DNA of 64,000 nt from an uncultured Bacteroidales bacterium (GCA_900318265.1 ONKA01000010.1:123830-187829); one strand, 5' to 3'; positions 31,986 through 41,819 are shown, counted from the stretch's first letter. A program made the numbers and translations. Notes: generated by a model from the letters alone, not told the origin.

Positions 31986-33272
31986 ATGTTGAACATCAAC
32001 GAAATAAGAAAGCAATTCCCCGTCCTCGACCAGCAGGTCTACGGTAAGCCCTTGGTTTATCTCGACAATGCCGCCACTACGCAGAAGCCATTGTGTGTCA
32101 TCGAGCGTGAGCGTGACTATTACCTGTACGAGAACTGCAACATTCACCGTGGGGTGCATTACCTGAGCCAGAAGGCGACAGAGGCCTACGAACATGCCCG
32201 ACAGACCGTTGCCGATTTCATCCATGCCAAGGAAGCAAGGGAAATCATCTTCACGCGAGGCACCACCGAGTCGTTGAACCTGCTCGCCACCTCTTTCGAG
32301 CACTTTTTACTCTCAACTCTCAACTCTCAACTCACCACTGACTCTAAACTCTCAACGGATGGTGAGCCTGTCGAACCACTCAACTCTCAACTAAAAGTAC
32401 TCGTCACCTCTATGGAGCACCACTCCAACCTCGTACCTTGGCAGCAGATGGTCCAGCGCCATCATGGCCAACTGCTTGTCGTGCCGATGGATGATAAGGG
32501 TGTGCTGGACTTGGAGCAATTTGAAAAGCTGCTGAAAGAAGGGCCGAAGGTGGTGTCGATTGCGCATATCTCCAATGTGTTGGGAACCATCAATCCTGTA
32601 AAGGAGATGATAGCCATGGCGCATCAATACGGCATTCCTGTCGTCGTTGACGGTGCCCAGTCCATTGCCCACCATCCTATCGATGTTCAGGATTTGGATT
32701 GCGATTTTTTCGTTTTCTCGGGCCATAAGATGTATGCACCTATGGGTATTGGCGGCTTATATGGCAAGGCAGAATGGTTGGAGAAGTTGCCTCCCTACCA
32801 ATTTGGCGGTGAAATGGTCGATACGGTGAGTTTCGAGAAGACGACTTTCAATGTGTTGCCCTATAAATTCGAGGCTGGCACTCCCAATGTGGGCGCAGCT
32901 TTGGGCTTGGAGACCGCTGTCCAGTTCCTGCAAAAACTTGACAGGAAAGAGGTTGAAAAGCACGAGTCCCAGCTCTTGCAATCTGCCATTGAGAAACTAT
33001 CTGATATCGACGGCATCCGTTTCATAGGAGAGGCGGAGCATCGTTCAGGCTTAGTTTCTTTCATCATTGATGGCATCCATCCTTATGACCTGGGTACCAT
33101 TATTGACAAGATGGGTGTGGCAGTGCGCACAGGTCACCATTGCGCTGAGCCAGTGATGACACGCTTCGGCATCCCTGGAACGGTGAGGGCTTCGTTTGCC
33201 TTATACAATACGATGGAAGAGGTGGAAGTCTTCGTCAATGCAGTGAAAAAGGCAGCGATGATGCTGCGTTAA
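31986..33272 (+). CDS. sufS: Cysteine desulfurase SufS with a repeat-encoded insertion
   Basis: SufS takes sulfur from cysteine and passes it to the SufBCD scaffold. From ATG 31986 (MLNINEIRKQFPVLDQQVYG) the protein has 428 residues. The PLP lysine is Lys248 (FSGHKMYAPMG) and the persulfide cysteine is Cys386 (VRTGHHCAEPVM). Residues about 108-136 are an insertion between TSFEH and VLVTSMEHHSN: it is encoded by heptamer repeats (CTCTCAA type) and a GTGAGCCTGTCGAACC element, and has no place in the usual SufS fold, where this is a short loop. The stop codon overlaps the convergent gene by 4 nt. Confidence 0.93.
   Translation: MLNINEIRKQFPVLDQQVYGKPLVYLDNAATTQKPLCVIERERDYYLYENCNIHRGVHYLSQKATEAYEHARQTVADFIHAKEAREIIFTRGTTESLNLLATSFEHFLLSTLNSQLTTDSKLSTDGEPVEPLNSQLKVLVTSMEHHSNLVPWQQMVQRHHGQLLVVPMDDKGVLDLEQFEKLLKEGPKVVSIAHISNVLGTINPVKEMIAMAHQYGIPVVVDGAQSIAHHPIDVQDLDCDFFVFSGHKMYAPMGIGGLYGKAEWLEKLPPYQFGGEMVDTVSFEKTTFNVLPYKFEAGTPNVGAALGLETAVQFLQKLDRKEVEKHESQLLQSAIEKLSDIDGIRFIGEAEHRSGLVSFIIDGIHPYDLGTIIDKMGVAVRTGHHCAEPVMTRFGIPGTVRASFALYNTMEEVEVFVNAVKKAAMMLR
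32309..32392. repeat. Period-7 array plus partial palindromic element inside sufS
   Basis: ACT recurs every 7 nt at 32309, 32316, 32323, 32330 and 32337 (ACTCTCA units) and again near 32341-32350 and 32383-32392. Between them, 32361-32377 reads GGTGAGCCTGTCGAACC, a partial copy of the family at 17876. The stretch is translated in frame. Confidence 0.85.
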
Positions 33273-33799
33273 GCCTCTGTCGATGGGGCTTCTGCAGGAG
33301 CAGTCTCCACTGCAGGTTCTTCTGTTTTTGACTCTTGGTTATCAACGGCTTCCAACTTCAATTTGCCGTCTTTCAACTTGATTTTCTTCTTTACTCGGAT
33401 GGGCGCAATGATCAGTACCATAAGTGCTTCGAGGGCGTATTTCATCCACGGAATGAAACCAGTGGTCACTAATTGGAAGACGATGAGCAGAATGGAGGCA
33501 AGCACGAAGATGGCTTTGCCATGATTCTTTTTTCTGAAGATTTGTATTAAGCTGAATACCAGTGTCAAAAGCAGGACGAGCTGAAGGATTGGGGTTAACA
33601 GCTCAGATTTGTCTTGCTTGAAATTGGTTTCGTTGTAATAGTAGGAGTCGATGTAATACTGGCTGAAAATGACTGTGATGATGGCGAAAACGAGCAAGAA
33701 ACTATAGTAAGTGATGGCGAAACTGGCCGCCACTTTCATGGGAAGTGTCATTTCCGGTTTCAGGTTGAATATCTTGCCTTCGCGCTGTTCCATGGTCAT
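33269..33799 (-). CDS. Small membrane protein, four helices
   Basis: A 176-residue protein I do not recognise. Four hydrophobic segments lie at about residues 24-47, 70-88, 95-115 and 117-135. The C-terminal 40 residues are soluble and end in an acidic Glu/Ala/Pro-rich tail (TEEPAVETAPAEAPSTEA). Its start overlaps the stop of the next gene by 4 nt (ATGA). Its TAA shares the 4-base TTAA with the sufS stop on the other strand. Part of a two-gene unit of membrane proteins. Confidence 0.7.
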   Translation of the reverse strand: MTMEQREGKIFNLKPEMTLPMKVAASFAITYYSFLLVFAIITVIFSQYYIDSYYYNETNFKQDKSELLTPILQLVLLLTLVFSLIQIFRKKNHGKAIFVLASILLIVFQLVTTGFIPWMKYALEALMVLIIAPIRVKKKIKLKDGKLKLEAVDNQESKTEEPAVETAPAEAPSTEA

Positions 33800-34296
33800 T
33801 CGGGTTTTTGCATGTTTTCAATCATCTCCATCCGCTTGAAATAGAGGTAATACAACAAGATGAAGATGGCGGTGAGCATGAGGTCGGAGAGGAAAGGTGA
33901 AGGTTTCTGCAGGGGATAGACGAACACGGAGCTGTTGATCAACATGCAGATTTGGGCGAGGGAATAGATATGGAAACCGCGCTTGTCGCCTTTGAACATC
34001 CTGATGACGCCAATCAACGATGCGATGAACAACACAAGAAGGATGATGTAGAATTTGGAGTCGATTTGGGAGAAAACCTGCATGGCTTCGTTCATGGCCT
34101 TGGCGAATTCTCCACCCATGGCCGAGAAGGGTTGCAGTATCTCCTCAAATTGCCCATTCTTGTACATTGCGGTCATGCTTGGTTTCATGATCAACGACAT
34201 CGACGCGCTGAAGATGTTCCAACAGGCATTGATGAGCGACATCACCAAGAGGATGGTCATCCCTACGGGCCGTTTTTTCAGGTTGGAGGTTTCCAT
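33796..34296 (-). CDS. Small membrane protein, four helices
   Basis: A 166-residue protein starting at ATG 34296 (METSNLKKRPVGMTILLVMS). A longer form from 34326 would start inside a perfect palindromic repeat and is unlikely. It has four hydrophobic segments (about residues 12-35, 78-100, 110-130, 135-155). It is translationally coupled to the 33269-33799 gene and the two may interact. The family is not recognised. Confidence 0.7.
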   Translation of the reverse strand: METSNLKKRPVGMTILLVMSLINACWNIFSASMSLIMKPSMTAMYKNGQFEEILQPFSAMGGEFAKAMNEAMQVFSQIDSKFYIILLVLFIASLIGVIRMFKGDKRGFHIYSLAQICMLINSSVFVYPLQKPSPFLSDLMLTAIFILLYYLYFKRMEMIENMQKPE

Positions 34297-34306
34297 ATCA
34301 TCAAAT

Positions 34307-34336
34307 TGTAGAGACGGTGCATGCACCGTCTCTACA
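34307..34336. repeat. Perfect 30-nt palindrome upstream of a membrane protein gene
   Basis: TGTAGAGACGGTGCA followed by its exact reverse complement. It belongs to the family of the intragenic palindrome at 9566-9591 (GAGACGGTG arm shared). It lies between hutH (which ends at 34344) and the 33796-34296 gene, so its transcript would fold into a 15-bp stem with essentially no loop unless the centre opens. Confidence 0.85.
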
Positions 34337-34343
34337 TATTAAA

Positions 34344-35855
34344 TCATTTGTTTTGCAAATCATCAAATGCCAGCGGATAGTCCTTCACGAACTGCACGCT
34401 CTTGGCGATCTCGGTGTACATCACCTTGTCGATGCGAACGAATTCCACCTGCTTGCGGTAGGCGGCGACGAACTTCTCGATGATGGGCGACGACTTCAGC
34501 GGACGGCGGAACTCAAGGGCTTGTGTGGCGTTGAACAACTCAATGGCTAACACGCGCTCCAAGTTTTCGGCCACGCGCAAAGCCTTGGTGGCGGCGTTGG
34601 CGCCCATGCTGACATGGTCTTCCTGACCTTGTGACGACTCGATGCTGTCGACCGAAGCGGGCGTGCAGAGTTGCTTGCTCTGGCTGACGATGCTGGCGGC
34701 GGCATATTGTGGAATCATGAAGCCGCTGTTGAGACCAGGCTCGGCGACGAGGAACGAAGGCAGACCGCGTTTGCCGCCAATCAACTGATAAATACGGCGT
34801 TCGCTGATGTTACCCAACTCAGCCATGGCGATGGCCAAGAAGTCCAAGGTGATGGCGAGCGGCTGGCCGTGGAAGTTGCCGGCGCTGATGACCAGGTCTT
34901 CATCGGGGAAGATGGTCGGGTTGTCAGTGACGGCGTTGATTTCCTCGCTGAACACGGAGGCCACATAGTCGATGGCATCCTTGGAGGCACCATGTACTTG
35001 AGGCATGCAACGGAAAGAGTAGGGGTCTTGGACGTGTTTCTTCTCCCTGACAATCAGTTCGCTACCCTTGGTGAACTCACGCACACGCTTGGCGGTGACG
35101 ATTTGTCCGTTGTGGTGGCGGATTTGATGCACTTGGTCGAAGAAAGGCTCGATGCGACCATCGAAGGCTTCCAAAGAAACGGTACCAATGAGGTCGGCCA
35201 AGTAACTGAGACGGAAGGCCTTCAGCAGGACGTAGGTGCCATAGCTGCTCATGAACTGGGTGCCGTTGAGCAGCGCCAGACCCTCTTTCGACTGCAAGGT
35301 GATGGGTTTCCAACCGAACTTCTTCAGGACTTTCTCAGCAGGGACGATTTTGCCTTCAAAATGCACATCGCCCAGACCGAGCAGAGGCAGCATGAGGTTG
35401 GCCAAAGGAGCCAAGTCGCCGGAGGCACCGAGTGAGCCTTGGTTGTAGACCACGGGCAGTACGTCGTTATTGAAGAAGTCGATGAGGCGCTGGACGGTCA
35501 CGACTTGCACACCACTGTTACCGTAGCTGAGGCTCTGCACCTTCAAGAGGAGCATGAGACGGATGATCTCTTCGGGCACCATCTCTCCAGTGCCGCAGGC
35601 GTGCGACATGACGAGGTTCTTCTGCAGGGTGCTCAGGTCTTCTTTCGAGATGCTGTGGTCGCAGAGTGAGCCGAAACCGGTGGTCACGCCGTAGATGGGC
35701 TTCTCGGGGTTCTCCATCTTCTTGTCGAGGTAGTCGCGGCATTTTTGGATGCGTTTGACAGCGTCGGCGCTGAGTTCGAGTTTGTACCCTTTGGTGAGTA
35801 TTTCGTTTACCTGTTTGAAGGTCAGTTCCTTCGATGAGATTTTGTGGATTTTCAT
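34344..35855 (-). CDS. hutH: Histidine ammonia-lyase
   Basis: Deaminates L-histidine to urocanate, the first step of histidine degradation. The 503-residue protein contains the self-cyclising MIO triad Ala144-Ser145-Gly146 in GSLGASGDLAPLANL, plus the conserved YGVTTGFGSL near residue 55 and the C-terminal QEDHVSMGA block. Other hut genes (hutU, hutI, ftcD) are not adjacent, so the pathway is split. A tyrosine ammonia-lyase or aminomutase activity is possible in this family, but the length and motifs fit HutH best. Confidence 0.9.
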   Translation of the reverse strand: MKIHKISSKELTFKQVNEILTKGYKLELSADAVKRIQKCRDYLDKKMENPEKPIYGVTTGFGSLCDHSISKEDLSTLQKNLVMSHACGTGEMVPEEIIRLMLLLKVQSLSYGNSGVQVVTVQRLIDFFNNDVLPVVYNQGSLGASGDLAPLANLMLPLLGLGDVHFEGKIVPAEKVLKKFGWKPITLQSKEGLALLNGTQFMSSYGTYVLLKAFRLSYLADLIGTVSLEAFDGRIEPFFDQVHQIRHHNGQIVTAKRVREFTKGSELIVREKKHVQDPYSFRCMPQVHGASKDAIDYVASVFSEEINAVTDNPTIFPDEDLVISAGNFHGQPLAITLDFLAIAMAELGNISERRIYQLIGGKRGLPSFLVAEPGLNSGFMIPQYAAASIVSQSKQLCTPASVDSIESSQGQEDHVSMGANAATKALRVAENLERVLAIELFNATQALEFRRPLKSSPIIEKFVAAYRKQVEFVRIDKVMYTEIAKSVQFVKDYPLAFDDLQNK

Positions 35856-35940
35856 ATCGATTTATGTTTGTTGTGTTCTTTCTTTTGACGCAGGGACTTA
35901 CGTCGCCTGCTTATTGGCTGTCGCTCCTACGGGGCTAGGT
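35856..35940. other. Spacer between hutH and hisS
   Basis: The 85-nt gap carries a GC-rich stretch (35893-35940) with GCGACGTAAGTCCC-like and GTAGGAGCGACAGCC sequences on the minus strand, which looks like another interspersed repeat. No clear promoter box was found; hutH may be read through from hisS. Confidence 0.35.
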
Positions 35941-37299
35941 TTATTTCATTATCGTTTCCACTAATTTGTTGGCATCTACAGTTTCTTGTGTGCCTTCCTT
36001 CATCCATTTCACGGTGAATTTCTGTTCAGCCACTTCGCTTTCGCCTGCGATGACGACAATCGGGATGGCACGTTGGTTGGCGTATTTCATCTGTTTCTGG
36101 ATCTTGGCGGCCTCAGGATAAATCTCCGCGTTGATGCCGTGCTTACGTACCTGGTTGAGGTATTTCAGGCAGTATTTCTCCTCGTTCTTGCCGAAGTTGA
36201 GGAAGATGACCTTGGTGCTCTCCGACATGGTCTCGGGGAAGAGGTTAAGGCCTTCCAACACGTCGTAGATGCGGTCGGCACCAAAGCTGATACCCACGCC
36301 AGAGACGTTGGGTAGACCGAAAATGCCCGTGAGGTTGTCGTAACGACCGCCGCCCGAGATGCTGCCGATGGCGAAGTCCTTGGCCTTCACCTCGAAGATG
36401 GCACCAGTATAATAGTTCAGGCCACGGGCGAGGGTGAGATCGAGTTCGGTGTCGATGCCGAGTTCCATGTTTTCGATGTAATCAAATAAGGTCTCAAGTT
36501 CCTCGATGCCTTTTTGTCCGACTTCGTTATCCAACAAAGGCTTCAGTTGAGCCAGTTTCTCGCGCGTGTTACCCTTCATGAAGAGGATGGGCTGTAATTT
36601 GTCGATGGCATTTTGCTCCAGTCCCTTCTCAGCCAGTTCTGCGTTGACGGCATCGATGCCGATCTTGTCCAACTTATCAATGGCCACGGTGATGTCGACC
36701 AAGGCATCCGACTTGCCAATGTATTCGGCGATGCCCGCCAGCACCTTGCGGTTGTTGATCTTCAGCGTGACGTTGATCTTCAGTGCATGGAACACCTCGT
36801 CGACGATTTGAACCAGTTCGGCCTCGTTCAGCAAGGAGTCGCTGCCGATGATGTCGACGTCGCATTGGTAGAATTCACGGTAACGGCCTTTTTGCGGGCG
36901 GTCGGCACGCCAAACAGGTTGGATTTGGTAACGCTTGAAGGGGAAGGCGATTTGCTCGCGGTACATGGTGACGAACCTCGCGAAAGGCACGGTCAAGTCG
37001 TAACGCAGGCCTTTTTCGCTGATTTTGCTTGCCAGCTTCAATGACTCTAGCGGCTCACCGTTTTGCTCCACGCCACTCATGAAATCGCCCGAGTTGAGCA
37101 CACGGAAGAGGAGTTTGTCGCCCTCGTCGCCGTATTTACCCAAGAGGGTGCTGAGGTTTTCCATCGAAGGCGTCTCGATGGGCTGGAAACCAAAACGTTT
37201 GAAAACGGTTTTAATGGTGTCGAAGATATAGTTGCGGCGCACCATGACTTCGGGCAGGAAGTCGCGTGTGCCTTTGGGGATGCTGGGTTTTTGTGCCAT
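35941..37299 (-). CDS. hisS: Histidyl-tRNA synthetase
   Basis: Charges tRNA-His. The 452-residue class II synthetase starts at ATG 37299 ([20 protein letters not shown]). Motif 1 (RDFLP...), motif 2 ([20 protein letters not shown]), the histidine-A loop ([17 protein letters not shown]) and motif 3 ([13 protein letters not shown] and [13 protein letters not shown]) are all present, followed by the anticodon-binding domain. An ATG-like upstream extension overlaps the -7 box TATTTTTG (37315-37322) and is rejected. It lies next to hutH, another histidine-related gene, on the same strand. Confidence 0.95.
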   Translation of the reverse strand: MAQKPSIPKGTRDFLPEVMVRRNYIFDTIKTVFKRFGFQPIETPSMENLSTLLGKYGDEGDKLLFRVLNSGDFMSGVEQNGEPLESLKLASKISEKGLRYDLTVPFARFVTMYREQIAFPFKRYQIQPVWRADRPQKGRYREFYQCDVDIIGSDSLLNEAELVQIVDEVFHALKINVTLKINNRKVLAGIAEYIGKSDALVDITVAIDKLDKIGIDAVNAELAEKGLEQNAIDKLQPILFMKGNTREKLAQLKPLLDNEVGQKGIEELETLFDYIENMELGIDTELDLTLARGLNYYTGAIFEVKAKDFAIGSISGGGRYDNLTGIFGLPNVSGVGISFGADRIYDVLEGLNLFPETMSESTKVIFLNFGKNEEKYCLKYLNQVRKHGINAEIYPEAAKIQKQMKYANQRAIPIVVIAGESEVAEQKFTVKWMKEGTQETVDANKLVETIMK

Positions 37300-37403
37300 T
37301 TTGGAAAATTTTTGCAAAAATACGAAAAATGTCAAGAGGAAAAGAACTCCGTACTGAAAAATACGAAATCCTTTCCCTCTTGAACATGTAAGGCAAATCC
37401 TTG

Positions 37404-37967
37404 TTACTTGAGGATTTTAAAATTGCCAATGATAGGCAGTTTCTTCATCTTTCCCTTGACGGCGTTGATGATGCCGATGATGGCCAAAGCCATGACGCCG
37501 CATGAGACGAGGCCATACAAGCCGTTGAATAGGCCGAAGATGATACTGGCCCAAAGGGCACCAGCCGCAGCTATGATAATGCTGTTGAAGGTCATCAGAA
37601 GGGATAGGGCCACGGAGATGATGCACAGGATGAGACCTTGGTTGGCATGGAACCTAACGAAAGATGACTTTTTGGCTCCGAAGATGGGTGCCAGCACGAG
37701 GATGCCCAGATAGGCCTCGAGGGCGAGGGTCTTCTCCATGGAGTTGGGTGCATCCGTTTGAACGGGTGGCTCTACGACGGGTTGTGGTGTCGGCTCCGGT
37801 TCAGGAGTAGGTTCTGGGATAGGCTCTGGCTCTGGCTCAGGGACAGGCTCGGGTTCAGGAGCTGGTTGGGGTTGCGGTTCTGCACTGATAGGTGCTATGG
37901 GCGTTCCGCAGTTGGGGCAAAACTTGACGTTGCCTTGTATCTCAAGCCCACATGTCGGACATTTCAT
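37404..37967 (-). CDS. Zinc-ribbon membrane protein with Pro-Glu repeat linker
   Basis: A 187-residue protein. Residues 1-23 are a zinc ribbon ([20 protein letters not shown]), then about 45 residues of Pro-Glu/Pro-Gln repeats, then a DUF4870-like membrane domain (about 75-180) with three to four helices: [39 protein letters not shown] and others. The FHANQ segment is typical of DUF4870/DUF4389-like proteins. Function is unknown; the rigid PE linker probably spans from the membrane to a cytosolic partner held by the zinc ribbon. Confidence 0.75.
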   Translation of the reverse strand: MKCPTCGLEIQGNVKFCPNCGTPIAPISAEPQPQPAPEPEPVPEPEPEPIPEPTPEPEPTPQPVVEPPVQTDAPNSMEKTLALEAYLGILVLAPIFGAKKSSFVRFHANQGLILCIISVALSLLMTFNSIIIAAAGALWASIIFGLFNGLYGLVSCGVMALAIIGIINAVKGKMKKLPIIGNFKILK

Positions 37968-37996
37968 GATGTTTCTTTTTATGTTACAGTTATGGT

Positions 37997-39409
37997 TTAT
38001 TTTAATTCAAAAACTTCTCCTTGCTCGGGGATGACGATGTTGTCCCAGCCTTCCTTGCGCAGCTGGCGTTTGTAGAACTGTTGGGCCTCGGGGTCGCCAT
38101 GCACGATGAAGGTCTTTTTCACCTTGCTCGGGTCTTGGCAACTGAGGTAATGGATCAGCTCTTTGTAGTCGCCGTGGCCACTGAAGGCGTCGATTTCGAA
38201 GATTTCGGCCAACACGGGGTGTTCCATGCCAAAGATAGACACGGTCTCAGGTTTGGGGTCGGCCAAGAGTTTGGCGCCCAAGGTGGTGGGAGCGCAGTAG
38301 CCAATGGCCAAGATGCTGTTGTTCGGGTTCTCGATGCTGTTCGCGATGTGGTGTTTCACGCGACCAGCCTCCATCATGCCCGATGCCGAGATGATGATGC
38401 AAGGTTGTTTGGTGGCGTTCAACGCCTTTGACTGGTTAATGTCGCGGATGAAGGTGAGGCCGTTGAATCCGAAGGGGTCGGGGGAGTATTCGATGACGTC
38501 TTTAACGTCGTCATTGAAGGGGTCGACGTGCATGCGGAAGATCTCGGTGGCGTTGACGGCCAAGGGGCTGTCGACGTAAACCGGTATCTTCTCGGGTAGC
38601 TTGCCTTGGTTGTAGAAGTTGTTCAGCAGGTACACGATCTCTTGTGTGCGGCTAACGGCAAACGAAGGGATGATGAGCTTGCCGCGTTTTTCGACGCAGG
38701 TGTGGTAGATGACTTCCAAAAGCAGCTGCTCGGCATTGGTGCGGTCACCGTGGAGCCGGTTACCGTAGGTGGCTTCGGTGATGATGTAGTCGCAATGCGG
38801 GAAGGGCTCGGGCGAGCGCAGCAGGTAGTTGTATTCGCGGCCGATGTCGCCCGTGTAGCCGATGCGGGTCATCTTGCCACCTTCGTCGATTTCGATGATG
38901 GCGCAACCGCTACCCAGCAGGTGGCCTGTATTGTTGAACTTCACCTTGATGTTGTTGTCGATATAGAAATACCGGTTGTAGCCCACGCTGACGAAGAGGC
39001 TCATACAGGCACGGGCGTCTTTTTCGGTATAGATGGGTTCCAAGGCGGGCAAGCCTTGCTTGCGGCGTTTCTTGTTGAACCACTCCATATCGTTCTCTTG
39101 GATGAAGCCACTATCGGGAAGCATGATGTTACAAAGGTCTTCCGTGGCTTTGGTGCAGACGACCTGCCCGCGGAAGCCAAGCTTATAGAAATAAGGTATC
39201 AGGCCGCAGTGGTCGATATGGGCGTGAGTGAGGATGATGGCGTCGATTTCCTTGGGGTCGACCATGATGTTGCGGTTGGCGGCGTCGGTTTCGAGGCCTT
39301 TACCTTGGAACATACCGCAGTCCAAGAGGATCTTCTTGCCATGGTCGGTGGTGATGAGGTGCTTGCTGCCCGTCACTTCCTGGGCCGCACCGATGAATTT
39401 GATTTTCAT
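37997..39409 (-). CDS. Metallo-beta-lactamase/beta-CASP family RNase
   Basis: A 470-residue enzyme of the RNA-processing MBL-beta-CASP family (relatives of CPSF-73 and RNase J, often annotated as RNA specificity factors). The zinc-site motif is THAHIDHCG, with the ligand GHLLGSG and GYTGDIGR downstream. Beta-CASP motifs follow, with a SASGMMEAGRVKHHI block and the C-terminal IDAFSGHGDYKELIHYL and FIVHGDPEA histidines. It is expected to cleave RNA in the cytosol; the substrate is unknown. It lies about 30 nt upstream of the zinc-ribbon gene, likely the same unit. Confidence 0.9.
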   Translation of the reverse strand: MKIKFIGAAQEVTGSKHLITTDHGKKILLDCGMFQGKGLETDAANRNIMVDPKEIDAIILTHAHIDHCGLIPYFYKLGFRGQVVCTKATEDLCNIMLPDSGFIQENDMEWFNKKRRKQGLPALEPIYTEKDARACMSLFVSVGYNRYFYIDNNIKVKFNNTGHLLGSGCAIIEIDEGGKMTRIGYTGDIGREYNYLLRSPEPFPHCDYIITEATYGNRLHGDRTNAEQLLLEVIYHTCVEKRGKLIIPSFAVSRTQEIVYLLNNFYNQGKLPEKIPVYVDSPLAVNATEIFRMHVDPFNDDVKDVIEYSPDPFGFNGLTFIRDINQSKALNATKQPCIIISASGMMEAGRVKHHIANSIENPNNSILAIGYCAPTTLGAKLLADPKPETVSIFGMEHPVLAEIFEIDAFSGHGDYKELIHYLSCQDPSKVKKTFIVHGDPEAQQFYKRQLRKEGWDNIVIPEQGEVFELK

Positions 39410-39448
39410 AGGCTGAATTCAAAAATTTGCTCCAAAAATAACAAAAAA

Positions 39449-39480
39449 AAGTGAGGTGGCAAAAAAATGTCACCTCACTT
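39449..39480 (-). terminator. Intrinsic terminator after the C10 protease gene
   Basis: On the minus strand AAGTGAGGTG...CACCTCACTT forms a 10-bp stem followed by a run of T. It also has a T-rich loop. It is 30 nt past the stop of the 39510 gene. Confidence 0.85.
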
Positions 39481-39509
39481 TAAGTTTTTTTCAGTCTAAT
39501 CGTTGCGGC

Positions 39510-41819
39510 TTATTCCACCACAATCTTTCTTACGGCTTGACCGTCGTTGGCCTCGATGTGCATCATGTAGATGCCCTTGGCCATATTCGACAGGTCGATG
39601 CGGACTTGTTCGCCCTCAATCTTGCTGCTGTAGACGGTCTGTCCGAAGGCGTTCACGATGCGGACGTGGTTGATGCCTTCGCCCTCGAGGGTGAACTCGC
39701 CTTGGATCGGGTTGGGGTAAATACATATCTTATTATCGTTCATTTCATCAACACCAATGTGTTTGTTGAAAGTAACGTATATTCTATGATCTGCCGTGAT
39801 ATTGGAAAATGTGTATGTAGATGCTGCCCCAACAGCAGAACCGTCAATATAGATTTCTTTTATATCATATCCATTGTCTGGATTGATTGTAAATGTTTGG
39901 TCTGATCCATGATCTACGGTTATTGTTCCCGAAGGTGAAATGTTACCATTGGCGCCAACAGCTGTAGTAATTGTATGAGTGTTCCGTTTAAAATGAGCAA
40001 TTAAATCTCTATTGGCAGTGACCGTGAAGGTATAATTTGCATTAGTTGATACTACTGTCCCGCTTTCTGTCCAATTTTGGAAAACATAATTATTCTTGGC
40101 TATAGCCTGAACGGTACAGGTTTGATTTGGATTATAGGTACCGGCGCCACTAACACTTCCACCAGTTGTAGGATGAGCTAATAATCGAATCGTATAATTG
40201 CTGCGTTGGAAATTGGCTACAAGACTCCTGTTATTTGAAACCGTGAAAGAATAGTTCGCATTAGTTGAAACTTGTGTTCCGCTTTCTGTCCAATTAACAA
40301 AAACGTATCCTGCTGCAGCTGTAGCTTTCACTGTGCATGTCTGGCCATATGAGTAAGTATTTCCACCAGAAACAGAGCCTCCATCAGACGGATTAGTAGC
40401 AACGGTTATTGTGTAATTATTGCGTTGAAAATTGGCTACCAAATTTCTGTCTCTTGTGACAGTGAAGGTGTAATAAGGGTTTGAACTGACATGCGAGCCA
40501 TTTTCGGTCCAATCGAAGAAAGAAAAACCTGAATTAGCAGATGCATGCATTGTGCAACTCTTGTTTTGATAATACATGCCATTTCCTGTTATTGAGCCTC
40601 CTTCACTGGGGTTTGCTGATGCTGAAATATAATAACTAGGTGGACAAATACCGAAAATTGCTACGTGATAATTTGAGTAGTTGTATGAATTGGGGTTTAG
40701 ATTGTTTATATAATAATACGCATCATTATAATTGCCGCTCCAACCCCAATTAAAATGAAAATAGTTGTTATAATTATAACCATCACAAACAAAAGCATGT
40801 CGGCTTCCACTTCCCTGTCCATCGTAGAGGATAGGAATAGATTCATCTAAATCCCCTTTTAAAAGATTAGTCCATTCAGAATCTGAATAATATCCCGTCC
40901 TTTTGCGTCCTTGTATATATGAACTATACCCAAAAAAGCTTTTCAAAGCATTCTCTGCACAATATGTATGATAACCGTCATAATCGTTGTAAACAGTAGA
41001 AGCCCCGCTACCATCGATTCCATAATTCATTTCTACACTCACGCCGCAATGAAAAATCAGTGTAGCAACAGCATTGATTTGAGTTTGAGACGAATTGGAA
41101 TATAGTTGTGTTGGCATTGAAGACCATTGATAGGTGGTGTTGCTAAAATCCGCAGAGATTTGTCCATAATACCAATCGCTATAAGAATGGGAACCATAAC
41201 CATGAGTTGGGTACTCCCAGTACTTCATGATCTGAGCCATAGCGGTCGCGACGCATCCTGCACATGTGTTTTGAGAGTATATTGAATTGTATGGGCAGTA
41301 ATAGTTGTAAGGATAGTTTTGATCCCATTTGGTAGTTATTAAAGGACTTACAGAAGTTTCCGACTTAATCGGAAAATTTCTGCCTTGTCTCAAGCACTCC
41401 CAATCTTCCCGAATTTCATCGATGACCATCGCTCTCGTTTCAACAGCAATCCGTATCTGCTCAGCATAACTGTCAAGCCAGCCTTTCAAATTGGGCGGAA
41501 GATTTTCTGCTACAAAGTTGTTGTCATAGGAATAGCCAAGAATTGGTATCACACAATCATCAGCGGCAATGATGACAAAGCCTTTACTATCTTCGTTGTT
41601 GAAGATGAAGAACTCAGAATAGCCGCATTGTGGTGCTACATTCACAAATCGGGCATCACTCATCTTCTTTTTGAAAACTTTGTCGCCTTTTACGCCCATG
41701 ATGTTGTTTTCTTTCCAAAAGTTATTGGCAAGTTGTTTTGCTGTGGCTTCGTCAACGGGGTTGCCTAGCAAAGGTAGGCACAAGGCGATGAGAATTGATA
41801 GTAATAGGTTGTGTCTCAT
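39510..41819 (-). CDS. C10 family (streptopain-like) secreted cysteine protease, T9SS cargo
   Basis: A 769-residue exported protease. After a signal peptide (cut near residue 19) an inhibitory Spi-type prodomain runs to about 150, then the C10 catalytic domain with Cys189 (TCAGCVATAMAQIMKYW) and His341 (SGSRHAFVCDGYN) and the N-W-G-W-S-G block. Residues about 400-640 are three InlB/Flg_new-type beta-repeats (NWTESGT...V-S-T-N-A-N-Y) and one divergent copy. A T9SS type A sorting domain starts at KICIYPNPIQGEFTLEG. It is expected to be activated and exposed at the cell surface. The leader contains a candidate attenuator (41842-41937). Confidence 0.9.
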   Translation of the reverse strand: MRHNLLLSILIALCLPLLGNPVDEATAKQLANNFWKENNIMGVKGDKVFKKKMSDARFVNVAPQCGYSEFFIFNNEDSKGFVIIAADDCVIPILGYSYDNNFVAENLPPNLKGWLDSYAEQIRIAVETRAMVIDEIREDWECLRQGRNFPIKSETSVSPLITTKWDQNYPYNYYCPYNSIYSQNTCAGCVATAMAQIMKYWEYPTHGYGSHSYSDWYYGQISADFSNTTYQWSSMPTQLYSNSSQTQINAVATLIFHCGVSVEMNYGIDGSGASTVYNDYDGYHTYCAENALKSFFGYSSYIQGRKRTGYYSDSEWTNLLKGDLDESIPILYDGQGSGSRHAFVCDGYNYNNYFHFNWGWSGNYNDAYYYINNLNPNSYNYSNYHVAIFGICPPSYYISASANPSEGGSITGNGMYYQNKSCTMHASANSGFSFFDWTENGSHVSSNPYYTFTVTRDRNLVANFQRNNYTITVATNPSDGGSVSGGNTYSYGQTCTVKATAAAGYVFVNWTESGTQVSTNANYSFTVSNNRSLVANFQRSNYTIRLLAHPTTGGSVSGAGTYNPNQTCTVQAIAKNNYVFQNWTESGTVVSTNANYTFTVTANRDLIAHFKRNTHTITTAVGANGNISPSGTITVDHGSDQTFTINPDNGYDIKEIYIDGSAVGAASTYTFSNITADHRIYVTFNKHIGVDEMNDNKICIYPNPIQGEFTLEGEGINHVRIVNAFGQTVYSSKIEGEQVRIDLSNMAKGIYMMHIEANDGQAVRKIVVE

